Shown: one piece after another, positions 45,201 to 57,204 of the stretch
Position numbering within the stretch: the stretch's first letter is position 1
Layout of the letters: each line of letters opens with the position of its first letter
Source: Limonium bicolor
Taxonomy: Eukaryota; Streptophyta; Magnoliopsida; Caryophyllales; Plumbaginaceae
DNA length: 64,000 nt
Direction of reading: 5' to 3'
Assembly (NCBI GenBank): GCA_023374045.1
Contig: CM041776.1
Location: forward strand, 125,517,733-125,581,732
Made by a program: the position numbers and the translations under genes
Notes under the pieces: model-generated
What the model was told of the DNA's origin: nothing
Databases searched by the model: none
Seen by the model: only the letters and a program-made list of their open reading frames with translations

Positions 45201-46242
45201 CTTTTTGTAACACCCCTAATCCTAAACTTGTAATAACGTCGCAAGTCGTAGCATAATAAATAATAATTCGCAGCGAAAAATAAAACTATCTATCCTTGGT
45301 GTTACACGCCGTTACTCACCCTTGTGAGCAACAAGGCATCCTTACTCCATCCAACAACCTTGACTTCTCACGCTGTGATGAACAGATACTGAGCACTCTA
45401 ATTATTACAAACCAAATCCAAACTAAATGAGCAACTAACTGAATACAATAATCTCCTTAATACAGTACATAAATAAAACCAAAGGTGTTTGTTGAAAACA
45501 CATCAGCTACCCCCGTGTCCCGCACTCCGGCTTGAGTCTTCTTCAATAACCTGGAATGTTTGGCCCATTGAAGGGCTCAGCAATCGAAATGCTGGTATGC
45601 TAAATGTAGTCTTAAATCATCTAGATTCCTTAAGTCGTTTTGGCCATCTTGATATTAGATTCTTTACATGAAATACCAGTTTACAATAATAACTGTAAAT
45701 GCTAAACAAACACATAACAGTTCACCTGCAAATCACATCATATAGTAGTAAACAACAACCAGATAATCAAACACCAACAATCCATAACATTAACCAAACA
45801 AGATACACGTATTAATTAACTGTACTTGTTAGTTGGCCACCTGGCCCTTATCCTTTAAACCAACCACTTAAACTTTTCCAATTAAATTCCACCTCAGGCG
45901 TCATGTTAAGACAACCCTTAATAACTTATAAATTGACAGTAGTCCCCTGGGTTCCAATGGAACCGTTACCAGCTGACCTTATGGCCTGGATGATTGACCA
46001 ATCCGGTCGAACCTGTGCACCAACGGTAGTGCCCTCCGCCATCGTCGAATGTGGACCAGGGATTCCTTGAGTGACTCCCCATGAAGTCTCTCGTAGTGAT
46101 CACGATGCCAACCAAAAGTCGAAACAGTCTGGATTCCTCTCTTTATAAGTTAGCCCTTTTCAGTGGTACAATAACTAATCCATGAGTTAAGACTATGACA
46201 GTTGACCACCAGTTAGGTGCAATAATACCCAAAGGTCAGTTA

Positions 46243-46247
46243 GTCTT
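46243..46247. other. Left target-site duplication of A2 (GTCTT)
   Basis: The empty site in the left Tekay LTR reads AGTCTTATTCAG. The right flank of A2 reads GTCTATTCCAG, so the duplication is imperfect by one base. Confidence 0.7.
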
Positions 46248-46504
46248 TGATAAGTGTCCAAATGAGCATGATTTATAGGTGTATTTCATATATAATATTA
46301 GCACTTTTCTTGCTCATTTCTCCACTTCGGTTAGTTTTCCTCTAGTTTATGTTTTATTGTTTATCTCACAAATTTATTGGTTTAACATGAGGAAAACCAA
46401 GCTGGGAGTAAAGTAGATAAAGAGACAAACGCATAGACGCAAACGGCTCAGAAAACGGACTTATAACGAAGAATATAGAGCGGTCAAACAGAGTCACGCG
46501 AGAG

Positions 46505-46810
46505 TCACGCGGGGTGCAACCGCCCCCCTAAGTGGCGGACGTCACACGGACAACCGCCAGGCGGACAGGGCTGAGGCAACCGCCTGTTAAGGAGGCGGAC
46601 GTGACACAGGCTACCGCCTAGCGGACGAGGCATAGGCAACCGCCTCGCGGTCAATATAGAGGCTACCGCCTCTTAACTCGCGGTCACCACACAGGCAACC
46701 GCCTGGCGGACAGCATAGAGGCTACCGCCTCTTAATCTCGCGGACAACACAGGAGTTACCGCCACTTAATGGGCGGTACCAACAGGCGGACACAAGCAGA
46801 ACCGGCGGTC
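46505..46810 (+). repeat. GC-rich tandem array in A2 5' LTR
   Basis: Imperfect 27-35 bp units built on GGCGGAC, AGGCAACCGCCT and AGGCTACCGCCTC. About nine units. Sits just upstream of the TATA box, at the same place as the GTCCGCC array of A1. An almost identical copy is in the 3' LTR at 50825-51130. Confidence 0.85.
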
Positions 46811-46997
46811 GTGACTAATTATCAGTCGCGACCAGTTTTCTTCGCCCGTTTCGCCGTCTGCAACTCGCACAACTCGTCCACTGCCATATCTATCTACTAC
46901 GCACCGCTACCTAATTTCCTCACGCGTGAGCTTTTCCCCTGCGCAATCAGAAGCTGCTCTTCTTCATCTGCAATCAAATTCGTACGGATCCAAACCT

Positions 46998-47008
46998 CTA
47001 TATAAACC
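46998..47008 (+). promoter_or_regulatory. TATA box of A2 5' LTR
   Basis: CTATATAAACC, repeated in the 3' LTR at ~51322. Transcription would start about 30 bp downstream. Confidence 0.6.
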
Positions 47009-48275
47009 CACGCCCTCTGCTCAATAAAATCATTCCCTTCCTCACAATCCAAAGCAGTAGACGTATCATCCCATCCAGTAAATAAACCATCGCTCACTCC
47101 CACGATCCATTCCATCCTCTTATCTCCCACTTCTCCATTTTAGTTTTATTCTTCATTCCACCACGAAGCAGAAACACGATAAGAAGAACAGAAGAAAGGG
47201 AGCTGGAGCAGAAGCGAATCGCAGTCCAGTCTCCGCCGGCAGTCTCCAAATTAATGGCTATTTCTGTTTCCTTTTTATTACTGTTAATGTCTGAGTGATT
47301 TACTCATATCCTAGGGTGGGGTTTGACCCTAAATAATTCAGACTTATTATTAATACCAAGTTTGCTTATAAATATTTGTTTGTCTCTCTAAATTAAATGC
47401 TTAATAACTGATCATTTTTATGCATTTACGGTTTCTCTTATTTCAATGATTTTGTAAATCTGAGAATAGACCACAAAGAGAGATAAACGTTAGATATTAT
47501 TCTCCTTGATTAGCAGATAAAATCCATCGCTGTTATAAAAAGAATTCTCACTTAAAGCTAATTAATGATTTTAGACTTTTTCTGATTGTAAAAAGTCTAT
47601 TGATTTAATTAAGAGTTGTCCTTATCTATGATTTAGGAAGGCCACAAGATTAATTCTTAAACAGACAAATAAGAGGCAAATTAGGATTATAATTATTGTC
47701 TGTACTTAAATAAATATTTATCACCTGTTTCACTTATTAAACTTGTTTTAATTCCTTTCAGCAAATATTGTTAAATGCTTATTCTGACAAAATACTGCAT
47801 TTATTTGGTAGCTATCAATATATGATTTTGAGATAGTTAAAGTACCACAAAGGAATTAATCTTGGTATTTACACTCCGGATTGAGCAGGAAAATACTAAG
47901 GCTATTAATAGGAGTTCGTAACTGACAATTATTAACTCTAATAGACAATAAATATTTGAGACAGGATTATAAAATTGTTTAAGTAATTTAGGAAATTCCC
48001 CCGCTATCCTAGGATACCTTTTTACATCCATCCTTTTACTTTACTTTACTGTATTATTATTTCTGTACTAATTCTAAAAACCAAGCTTGCCTCTGGCTAA
48101 ACCCCAATTTATATTTTATGCATTTTTATTTATCTTTTTGTACATTTACTAAACTGGATAATTAATTAGACAGTTGCGAAGTCTCTGTGGATACGACCTT
48201 GTTGTACTACAAAGATTGGGTTCACTGCCCATAGTTAGCAAGATAGTTTAACTACTATTTTGCCCAACAAGTTTT

Positions 48276-48293
48276 TGGCGCCGTTGCCGGGGA
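48276..48293 (+). promoter_or_regulatory. Primer-binding site of A2, tRNA-Asp
   Basis: TGGCGCCGTTGCCGGGGA, 18 bases, perfectly complementary to the known 3' end of plant tRNA-Asp. Six bases after the LTR end. Confidence 0.88.
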
Positions 48294-48396
48294 CTTCGGT
48301 CCAACTATCTGGTTTATTATCTGTTTAGTTTTTCTTTTATTTTCGTTATTTGCCCTTTTTGTGTTAATTTTTGTTTTTTAAAGGTACTTAATTCTG

Positions 48397-49359
48397 ATGG
48401 ATAGTCACTACGATCAAGCAGGAAATTGGTATGGTTACCCCTATGACGCAGCGGACTACATTCAATGGAGTGTTTGTCAAAGGTGCGGAGAGTACCATGA
48501 AAGCCCCCAATGTTCAGACCCAAATGCTGAATTGAGAGCTCTCTTGGAGGATTACAAGTCATCTCTCAAGCCTATCCCCATCTTTGTGTGCCAAGAGTGT
48601 GGAGGAGACCATGAAAGTTCCCATTGTCCTATGTTTGCAATAGAGAGAGACAACGCCATTTTAAGGGAAATGATGGCAGAATTTACCTCACAGTTTGAAA
48701 GGATCCAGCAAAGAACGCTAGATCAGATCGAACGCATGGAACAACCGTTTCAACAACTGAATGAAGTGGTTCATGAGGAGGAACAACCTGCTAAGGACAT
48801 AAGCTACTCTCCACCTCCTCCACTATTCGAATTAGAGAATCCATCACCAAACAACCATCAGCTTGATTATGAAGACAACCCCTCAGAAGAGAGTTTCTCC
48901 ATAGACTTCATGGAGTTTCCTCCCTCTGAAGTCAACTACTATTTCCCCTCCTTCGCTGTGCTCTATCCAGAAGATGAGGATATTTATATCCTCGAAAATG
49001 AAGAGAAGGAATTGCCACCACCTCCCACCAAAATATCCAAACAAAACGCCACTATCACTTTCAAAGAATCAGTTCTCTCTGAAGATGATATCAAGCGTTC
49101 TTTCTACAAGCCTCACCTACAAGAGGAGGATATTTACATCCTCCAATTTGAGGAAGAAAAATCATCACCGCCGGGTCTTCTGTTAGAACTACGCTACCGG
49201 CAGTACCTCCTCAAACACCAGGTTTTGTGGAGTATTCATTTTCCTATTATATTTGCCGAAGTAACGTTTTGTTTTGATCCAGGTGGTTTGTTTTTAATTA
49301 CTGCCAACCTCGTTTTCCTGGCAGAGCTATTGTCTACTTATATTTTTGATCCAGGATAA
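48397..49359 (+). CDS. Intact 320-aa gag-like protein with two zinc knuckles (A2)
   Basis: The only long frame in A2 and uninterrupted. N-terminus is Tyr/Trp-rich. Two knuckles of the form C-X2-C-X3-H-X4-C: CQRCGEYHESPQC (residues 28-40) and CQECGGDHESSHC (~65-77), the same spacing as the A1 gag knuckle. A predicted coiled-coil-like stretch (~84-130, REMMAEFTSQFERIQQ) follows, then a Pro/acid-rich region with a duplicated motif (DEDIYILENEEKELPPPP ~193 and EEDIYILQFEEEKSSPP ~244). The C-terminus is hydrophobic (~275-315). No capsid core or protease is recognised. Probably binds the element's RNA; function otherwise unknown. The ATG lies 128 bp after the LTR, the normal gag start position. Confidence 0.7.
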   Translation: MDSHYDQAGNWYGYPYDAADYIQWSVCQRCGEYHESPQCSDPNAELRALLEDYKSSLKPIPIFVCQECGGDHESSHCPMFAIERDNAILREMMAEFTSQFERIQQRTLDQIERMEQPFQQLNEVVHEEEQPAKDISYSPPPPLFELENPSPNNHQLDYEDNPSEESFSIDFMEFPPSEVNYYFPSFAVLYPEDEDIYILENEEKELPPPPTKISKQNATITFKESVLSEDDIKRSFYKPHLQEEDIYILQFEEEKSSPPGLLLELRYRQYLLKHQVLWSIHFPIIFAEVTFCFDPGGLFLITANLVFLAELLSTYIFDPG

Positions 49360-50566
49360 CGAAGCGGGCGTCTAGCCAAAGACGTTAAAGAAGGGCAGCT
49401 TTCCGGGAGGCAACCCGGACGAACTTATCCTTTATATGCTTTTATGCTGTTTTAATTTTCAGTTTCCCTTTAAATTTTATTTTTGCTAACTTTTAACCCC
49501 GTTTATAGTATGGTTGCTTCTAGTGTTTTATGCAGGTGCAATTTCATGTCTACACCGCAACCAAGCTACGCTACTTGAGGCTGAAGCTCAAGTGTGGGGG
49601 AAGTCAAATACACGCTAGCACAAATAAAATCAGGGGAGTACCAGTTTCTTTAAACTTGCTTTTATTTAAATAAAATCTGCAGAGGAGAGTTTATATGCTT
49701 AAATGAATATTCGTGAGCTTCGTGTTCTCTCTATTTTATCTACTTACCGAAAAGGCCTTCTGAAACTTTCCCTTGTTTTTCTGGTGAACAATGAGGACAT
49801 TGTTCAATTTAAGTGTGGGGGAGTGTGCCCTTTTCGATGACACTTTGTGCTTAAATGTTTAATCTCTCTCCTTATCTTGCGTTTGTCCAATTCAATATTG
49901 TGGACCCTTTTATGTGGGTTGTTCTCTTTAGGAATAAATACTGTTATGAATTGTGGGATAAATGGTACAAATTTTAAAAATTTTGATTACTTTTGAGGAG
50001 CATTTTTATGCGGTGTGACCAAATGATCTGAAATGGTTGGATTTTTATTACTCAGGGGTTCTTTCTGTCTTCTTTCTTAGGGATTGCTAAGGGGTGCTTC
50101 TCTGTCAAAAAGGAAAAAATAAAATAAATAAGGGACTTGTGAGACACCATTGGTAACCAACAAAGAGAGTTGAGTGTTCTTAAATACGAAGGCTTGATGC
50201 CTACATATTATCTTCTCATCTCTTATGCAAAAGTGAAACAAATGCATAAATCTATTTTTCCTTTTGTTTTCTCCTCAATACCCATTCTTGAGAGAAGTTG
50301 GCCATGGTAAAAGTTCTCAAAGTCACCTTAAATCATGAAGCATTGAAGTACTCCGGATCATACCCCGAAACTCTAATTTTTATTTTTGCCCTGAGTACAC
50401 CTATGCCACCAGTAGGTGATGGATCACACTCCTCTAAAAAGTTTAAGATCATGTACTATTGAGTTCTTTATCCTACCCTTCATAATAATATTTGTTAATA
50501 TTGAGCATTCCCTACTTAGGTACGTAGTTTTGCTTGAGGACAAGCAAAAAGATAAGTGTGGGGGTG
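49360..50566 (+). other. A2 non-coding 3' region
   Basis: Near-identical to 3318-4532 of A1. Includes GGGAGGCAACCCGGA at ~49405 and three AAGTGTGGGGG boxes (~49601, ~49811, ~50555), the last being the polypurine tract before the 3' LTR. No ORF. Confidence 0.75.
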
Positions 50567-52597
50567 TATAAGTGTCCAAATGAGCATGATTTATAGGTGT
50601 ATTTCATATATAATATTAGCACTTTTCTTGCTCATTTCTCCACTTCGGTTAGTTTTCCTCTAGTTTATGTTTTATTGTTTATCTCACAAATTTATTGGTT
50701 TAACATGAGGAAAACCAAGCTGGGAGTAAAGTAGATAAAGAGACAAACGCATAGACGCAAACGGCTCAGAAAACGGACTTATAACGAAGAATATAGAGCC
50801 GGTCAAACAGAGTCACGCGAGAGTCACGCGGGGTGCAACCGCCCCCCTAAGTGGCGGACGTCACACGGACAACCGCCAGGCGGACAGGGCTGAGGCAACC
50901 GCCTGTTAAGGAGGCGGACGTGACACAGGCTACCGCCTAGCGGACGAGGCATAGGCAACCGCCTCGCGGTCAATATAGAGGCTACCGCCTCTTAACTCGC
51001 GGTCACCACACAGGCAACCGCCTGGCGGACAGCATAGAGGCTACCGCCTCTTAATCTCGCGGACAACACAGGAGTTACCGCCACTTAATGGGCGGTACCA
51101 ACAGGCGGACACAAGCAGAACCGGCGGTCGTGACTAATTATCAGTCGCGACCAGTTTTCTTCGCCCGTTTCGCCGTCTGCAACTCGCACAACTCGTCCAC
51201 TGCCATATCTATTACTACGCACCGCCTACCTTAATTTCCTCACGCGTGAGCTTTGTCCCCTGCGCAATCAATGAAGCTGCTCTTCTTCATCTGCAATCAA
51301 AATTCGTACGGATCCAAACCTCTATATAAACCCACGCCCTCTGCTCAATAAAATCATTCCCTTCCTCAGAATCCAAAGCAGTAGACGTATCATCCCATCC
51401 AGTAAATAAACCATCGCTCACTCCCACGATCCATTCCATCCTCTTATCTCCCACTTCTCCATTTTAGTTTTATTCTTCATTCCACCACGAAGCAGAAACA
51501 CGATAAGAAGAACAGAAGAAAAGGGAGCTGGAGCAGAAGCGAATCGCAGTCCAGTCTCCGCCGGCAGTCTCCAAATTAATGGCTATTTCTGTTTCCTTCT
51601 TATTACTGTTAATGTCTGAGTGATTCTACTCATATCCTAGGGTGGGGTTTGACCCTAAATAATTCAGACTTATTATTAATACCAAGTTTGCTTATAAATA
51701 TTTGTTTAGTCTCTCTAAATTATTAAATGCTTAATAACTGATCATTTTTATGCATTTACGGTTTCTCTTATTTCAATGATTTTGTAAATCTGAGAATAGA
51801 CCACAAAGTGAGATAAACGTTAGATATTATTCTCCTTGATTAGCAGATAAAATCCATCGCTGTTATAAAAAGAATTCTCACTTAAAGCTAATTAATGATT
51901 TTAGACTTTTTCTGATTGTAAAAAGTCTATTGATTTAATTAAGAGTTGTCCTTATCTATGATTTAGGAAGGCCACAAGATTAATTCTTAAACAGACAAAT
52001 AAGAGCAAATTAGGATTATAATTATTGTCTGTACTTAAATAAATATTATCACCTGTTTCACTTATTAAACTTGTTTTAATTCCTTTCAGCAAATATTGTT
52101 AAATGCTTATTCTGACAAAATACTGCATTTATTTGGTAGCTATCAATATATGATTTTGAGATAGTTAAAGTACCACAAAGGAATTAATCTTGGTATTTAC
52201 ACTCCGGATTGAGCAGGAAAATACTAAGGCTATTAATAGGAGTTCGTAACTGACAATTATTAACTCTAATAGACAATAAATATTTGAGACAGGATTATAA
52301 AATTGTTTAAGTAATTTAGGAAATTCCCCCGCTATCCTAGGATACCTTTTTACATCCATCCTTTTACTTTACTTTACTGTATTTATTATTTCTGTACTAA
52401 TTCTAAAAACCAAGCTTGCCTCTGGCTAAACCCCAATTTATATTTTATGCATTTTTATTTATCTTTTTGTACATTTACTAAACTGGATAATTAATTAGAC
52501 AGTTGCGAAGTCTCTGTGGATACGACCTGTTGTACTACAAAGATTGGGTTCACTGCCCATAGTTAGCAAGATGGTTTAACTACTATTTTGCCCAACA
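50567..52597 (+). repeat. 3' LTR of A2
   Basis: Starts TATAAGTGTCCAAATGAGC (the G of TGATAAG is missing) and ends TTTTGCCCAACA. 2031 bp. Differs from the 5' LTR only by scattered single-base changes and small indels. Confidence 0.92.
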
Positions 52598-55500
52598 GTC
52601 TATTCCAGTTTAGATGTATAAACTTCCAGTCATAAAACATTCGCGTAAAATAGAACGCAGTTGTGTCGAGCAATACAGTATACAATATCAAATACATAAA
52701 TCACGGATATCGCTCTTAACAATTAAACACACAACGTCTGGACCTCAGGAAAATCCTTAGAACATTCAGACCACACAATTAACATACCGTTCACGGGATA
52801 ACAGCTAGCTTGACAATTCACGCTCTAGTAATTCCTTCCCGTACGCTGTATATATACATACAATACCGGGTAATATTAAAACGGTTGTTCACTAAATATT
52901 ACAGTACTGTCACAGTAGAGTTTATACTCGTAGTATACTAACTCTGTATGTTCTTTATTTCCCCCTGTTATTTTACAGTGGTTCTAGGTAGTTCATCAGT
53001 TCGTTATTTATGTAACCACACATGTGATAATGAATTTCTACCTTATAGTATATTTCTATTCTTTAATCACATACTCATAATTGTTTCCACTTATCCTTTA
53101 TATTATATTCTTTGGTTATTTTATTATAATCATAATATTTATAAACTCTATATTGTACTCCAATATACCATAATACATGGTTTTAATTCCTTTTTTATTA
53201 GATTACAAAACCAACCTTATAAATTCGGTAATTACGTAATGAACACATTACCTTTTATAAATTACCAAATAATCATATAACTTTTATAATTTATTAATTA
53301 ACCTCCAAAATTTCGGTAATTACAAATTGAGCATTTTAACTTTCGAAAATTACCATATTGCCACACCTATATTTCAGTTTCAACATAACTTTTCTATATT
53401 TACATTTTAACCCCAAAAACTTTATATAAGTTACATATTATCTTATTAACTATAGTTTTAATATTCAATTTTCTTAAATACCAAAATGAACACTTATATT
53501 TTTATAATTTACATATCCGCCCCAATTAATTTTCAGTTTTCCATTTAAACTTTCATAATTTACATATTCACCCTTAAACTTTTATAAACTTAATATTTTA
53601 TGTCATAAATCATTTTAACCCAAAGTTTTTGGTCAACACTTTGACCAAGACTTAATTTCATAATTGATACTTTAATATATCCATAAAATCATGTGTACTC
53701 TCGGTTATACTCCAAACTTCCCAATAATTACAATATAGCCCCAAAACTTTATAAAATGTTATTTTAACACTTAAACACTTATTTAAATTCACCAAAATTC
53801 ATAATATTAATTCCTTCCTTATATTATAACAAAAATATACCACACAAACCCTTAAGCTCTCGGCTTTTATTATTTGTACACTAAACTTTTCAAAATTTAC
53901 ATTTTAGCCACATATCTCAATAAACTAGCCATTTAAATACTTGTAGCTATTTTTAATGTTCCCAAAATTTATAATATAAGTTAATACTCTTATTATATTT
54001 CAAAAATCACCAAACAACATTTTGTTCTCGGCTCCAACTATATTTTACTATATAGTTTCAAAACTTGATTTAAACTTTATAATATGTATATATAAATGTA
54101 TATAAGCCATATAACACTTCTAAAAATCATGCTAATGACTTAGAATGATTATAAACTCAAAATAGAACATTTTATTCTTTGACAACTTGGTTTAACTATA
54201 TATGTATCATAACTACTTTTTGTGACACATATTTATACCTTAAGGTAATAATCTTACCTTATATGTTATAAATTATTTTCTTGATATAATAACCCAATAT
54301 TTTCGGCCTTAATTTATTTAGAGGTTAGACATAATTGTTATACCAATGTTTGAAGCTTAAATCAAACTTAAACTTAATAAACCTTAATTATAGAAACTTA
54401 CTCCTTAAATCAAGACAATTCTTGTACTTGATTTATCCTTGAATTCCAAGCTCTTCAAATGCTATTTTGATGAAGCATTCGGCCTCTTGTATATATATAG
54501 GAGATCCATTTGTTAGACTTCTAACAAGGATTATTAATAAGATTTGGAGTAGTTTTACAAAAGTTACCTTAGGAATTTAACAAGGTATTTTGGTACACCT
54601 TGGGATGATTGTAGATCCAAGTTTCCTTCATGAAATAATGAAGAGAATATAGATTTACAAGCTCTAAATTTTCGGAAATGCTTAAGGTATTTCTTAGGAT
54701 TTTCAACATGAAAATATACCTTAACTTGATCTTGTTGTTCCTTATGTTGTTGTTGAATCTAGGAACCTCCTTGGAACACCAATGCTTGGCGATTTCTTGT
54801 ATGATTGTTAGGATGATTCTTGCTTCAAGACTTAGGAGATTAACTAGGAAAATTACATTAAAATGTGTTAGAACTTAGAACACCATTAATGGAGCTTTGA
54901 AGCTCTAAGGAGTTAACTATCAATGAAGAAGAAAAGAGAGGGTAGAAGGACATACCAACTCGGTGAGTGAGCAAGGAAGGATATGCTCACGTAAGTCCTT
55001 AAAGAAGGAATCTAAATCTGGTTTGGTATTTGTTTATTTGATCAATTGATTAAGCATGCTAGGTAGGATCCTTTCATTAGTTTATTACTTGGTTCAAGGC
55101 TCCATAAAATGCTCATTATTAAGCTTGTTGTTCGTCACATGTGGAGGGAATTAAGAGTTGATTAGTAAGTCTAGCTATAGGAAGTTAGGCATGGTAGTTG
55201 TTTAGCATTTAATGAGTTGATTATTGATGCTAACCTTGTTTTATTCTTGCAGGTGTTCGGCCATAATGGAAGTAGGCAGCTCTAAATCTTGTAGTCTTAC
55301 GGCACATAGGTTGTAGGAGTCAATTTAGTTTTTTTATACTAGACATAAGATTAAGCTTAGTTAGGTATTTGTCTATCTTTGATTAATTAAACAACAATCA
55401 AACCTCCTTTCTCCTGTATATAAATGGGCAGCACATGAGGTAGAACATGGGTGTTTATTTGTTTACAATGCAACTTGTATAAAGTAGATTCTAGTCACTT

Positions 55501-56758
55501 ATTTAATGTCATTACTTTTGTTTAACTTATTTCTTTGTTGTCTCTTGCAGGAAATCGGCCATGTGAGGCCTTATTTGACTGAGTTTTTGACATAGTCACA
55601 TGGTACATGATAAGGTGAGTCACCAATCCATAAGGCTATTTTTTTTTGTTAAAACCCTGTCAAATGACACCTAAAATGGCGCCCAACATGGAGGTTAATT
55701 GAGATTGATTTTTGATTTAATTCCTGTCACATTTTATTGTAATAAGACCATATTATTAAATTTTATAGGTTCCAGCATTTATTTGGTACATTTATATCAT
55801 GGTAAAAGATGAAAGTTCTAAGGTAAAAATGCTGATTTTAGGTACCTTTTTACCCCAATATCGCCCCCATTTGTACTATGAATTTAGTACTGGAATTAAT
55901 TGATTTAGATGTTCAATTTATCCTCTTTTAATATCAACTCGTGGATCCTCAAAAACTTCAAGGCGATTGCTTAAAACGCATTTTTGTGACACCCGAAGGT
56001 GCGTTTTTGTGCTTTAAGGATTTTCTGGAAAATAAGTAGTCGCTATGAGTTACAAGTGTTTATAACATTTTATGGTCAATAATAATATTATGGTGTTACA
56101 TTGAGTTATATGGGGTTATATCAACTCAAGACACAATTTCCGGGCTACCGGAACACTCCCGAGCAAAATAGAGCGTTAAGAAATTCCTCCAAGTACATTG
56201 TTTATTTTTGAAGGAGTAGCTCAAGATTTCTTTATAATGATGATATATAGTAGTAACTCTAAGAATGATTTATATAGGAGTTCGTGCCACTCCGGTACCT
56301 CTCCGAGGCATTCCTAGGGGTTTATGGGCCCTCAACGGGTACCTCCGAGTACTTTGTGTTTAACTGAGAGTTTAGCATTAGAACTTTATCTATATGTTTA
56401 ATAAAGTGTTATGGTGCATTTGGAATGATGAATGCTTTATTCCATTTTATAAAATATTTACGGACTTTCGGGTCTTTCGGGCCCTTAATGGACTCCCGTG
56501 CTTATTATACTTTTACTCTGTTTTAACTGAGGCTTGTGTTTCAAAGGGTCCTATAATGATCCTTGATTAACTTCATATGAGGTTTTAGCTTATATAACTT
56601 ATTTTGCTTAAGGTCGGGCTTAACGCTCGTTTATGACCTTAAAGAGTTTAGGTGCAGTTTTAACGCTAAGTGTTTATATCTTTCTTAGGGTTTAATAATC
56701 CCATAAATAATATATATATATCCCTTTATTTAATTATTTAAAGGTTAGGGGTATTTCA

Positions 56759-56763
56759 CTAGG
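56759..56763. other. Right target-site duplication (CTAGG)
   Basis: Identical to 33357-33361. Sequence on both sides belongs to element B-minus. Confidence 0.88.
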
Positions 56764-56954
56764 TCTCACTACTAACATAAAGGGAGGGTTCTAGGTCTTA
56801 CGACGAGCCTAAAGATATAGGTCTTATGATGAGCCTTAAGGTGGATCTAGGTCTTATGACGAGCCTAAAGGTGGATCTTGGTCTTATGACGAGCCTAGGA
56901 TGGTTCTAGTCTTATGACGAGCCTAAAGGTGGATCTAGGTCTTATGACGAGCCT
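56764..56954 (-). repeat. B-minus internal tail, right part: R1 array
   Basis: Units GGTCTTATGACGAGCCTAAA then GGTGGATCTA, about six copies. Reverse complement of the R1 units of B-plus. Continues B-minus across the Tekay insertion. Cut at ~56955 by CACTA-2. Confidence 0.8.
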
Positions 56955-56969
56955 AACTAGTACAGAAAT

Positions 56970-57200
56970 GGTCTATCGCAGCGCCCCTACCGCAGCGGTT
57001 GTAAAAACAACCGCTGAGATAGGCCGGTTTTGAAAATCCCGCAAACCTATCTCAGCGGTTGTAAGTAACAACCGCTGCGGTAGGGTCGTAAAAAAAAAAA
57101 CAACTCTATCGCAGCGGTTCCTACTAAGAACCGCTGAGATAGGTCTTTAAAAAAGACCTATCTCAGCGGTTCTTAGTAGGAACCGCTGCGATAGAGTCCT
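56970..57200 (+). repeat. CACTA-2 subterminal repeats
   Basis: CTATCTCAGCGGTT / CTATCGCAGCGGTT and reverse complements AACCGCTGAGATAG, arranged as successive inverted pairs. The last pair forms a 46-bp perfect palindrome (57103-57148 with 57152-57197). Confidence 0.88.
57103..57197. repeat. Perfect 46-bp inverted repeat with 3-bp spacer
   Basis: Left arm 57103-57148 begins ACTCTATCGCAGCGG and ends GATAGGTCTTT; right arm 57152-57197 is its exact reverse complement; spacer AAA. Each arm also holds an internal smaller inverted repeat CAGCGGTT...AACCGCTG, so a branched cruciform could form. Confidence 0.95.
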
Positions 57201-57204
57201 TTAA

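Larger units (their letters stand above)
46248..48269 (+). repeat. 5' LTR of A2
   Basis: Starts TGATAAGTGTCCAAATGAGC, ends TTTTGCCCAACA. 2022 bp. Contains a GC-rich array (46510-46810), a TATA box CTATATAAACC at ~46998, a downstream leader, and the block shared with A1 from ~47720. Confidence 0.92.
46248..52597 (+). mobile_element. A2: young non-autonomous Athila-like LTR element nested in the Tekay LTR
   Basis: Length 6350 bp. 5' LTR 46248-48269, tRNA-Asp PBS, one intact ORF (48397-49359), 1.2 kb of non-coding sequence with polypurine-like boxes, and 3' LTR 50567-52597. The two LTRs are almost identical by eye. The duplication GTCTT at 46243-46247 is matched by GTCTA at 52598-52602; comparison with the empty site suggests one T was lost at the right junction. 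No protease, RT or integrase. Confidence 0.92.
33362..56758 (-). mobile_element. Tekay/Del-like chromovirus-type Ty3/gypsy element (minus strand)
   Basis: Two LTRs of about 5.2 kb (33362-38622 and 45206-56758, the latter split by A2) flank an internal region of 6.6 kb with gag, protease, RT, RNase H, integrase and a C-terminal chromodomain, all on the minus strand. TG...CA ends, an initiator-Met PBS and a G-rich polypurine tract are in place. Perfect 5-bp target duplication CTAGG at 33357-33361 and 56759-56763. Without the nested A2, the element is about 17 kb. The domain order and very long LTRs fit the Tekay clade of chromoviruses. Confidence 0.92.
45206..56758 (-). repeat. Tekay-like 5' LTR (right copy), split by A2
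   Basis: Two pieces, 45206-46247 and 52598-56758, join to a ~5.2-kb LTR matching the left copy. Small indels distinguish the copies, e.g. CACCCCTAATCC here against CACCCCATCC in the left copy. The insertion point of A2 corresponds to position ~34416 of the left copy. Confidence 0.9.
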
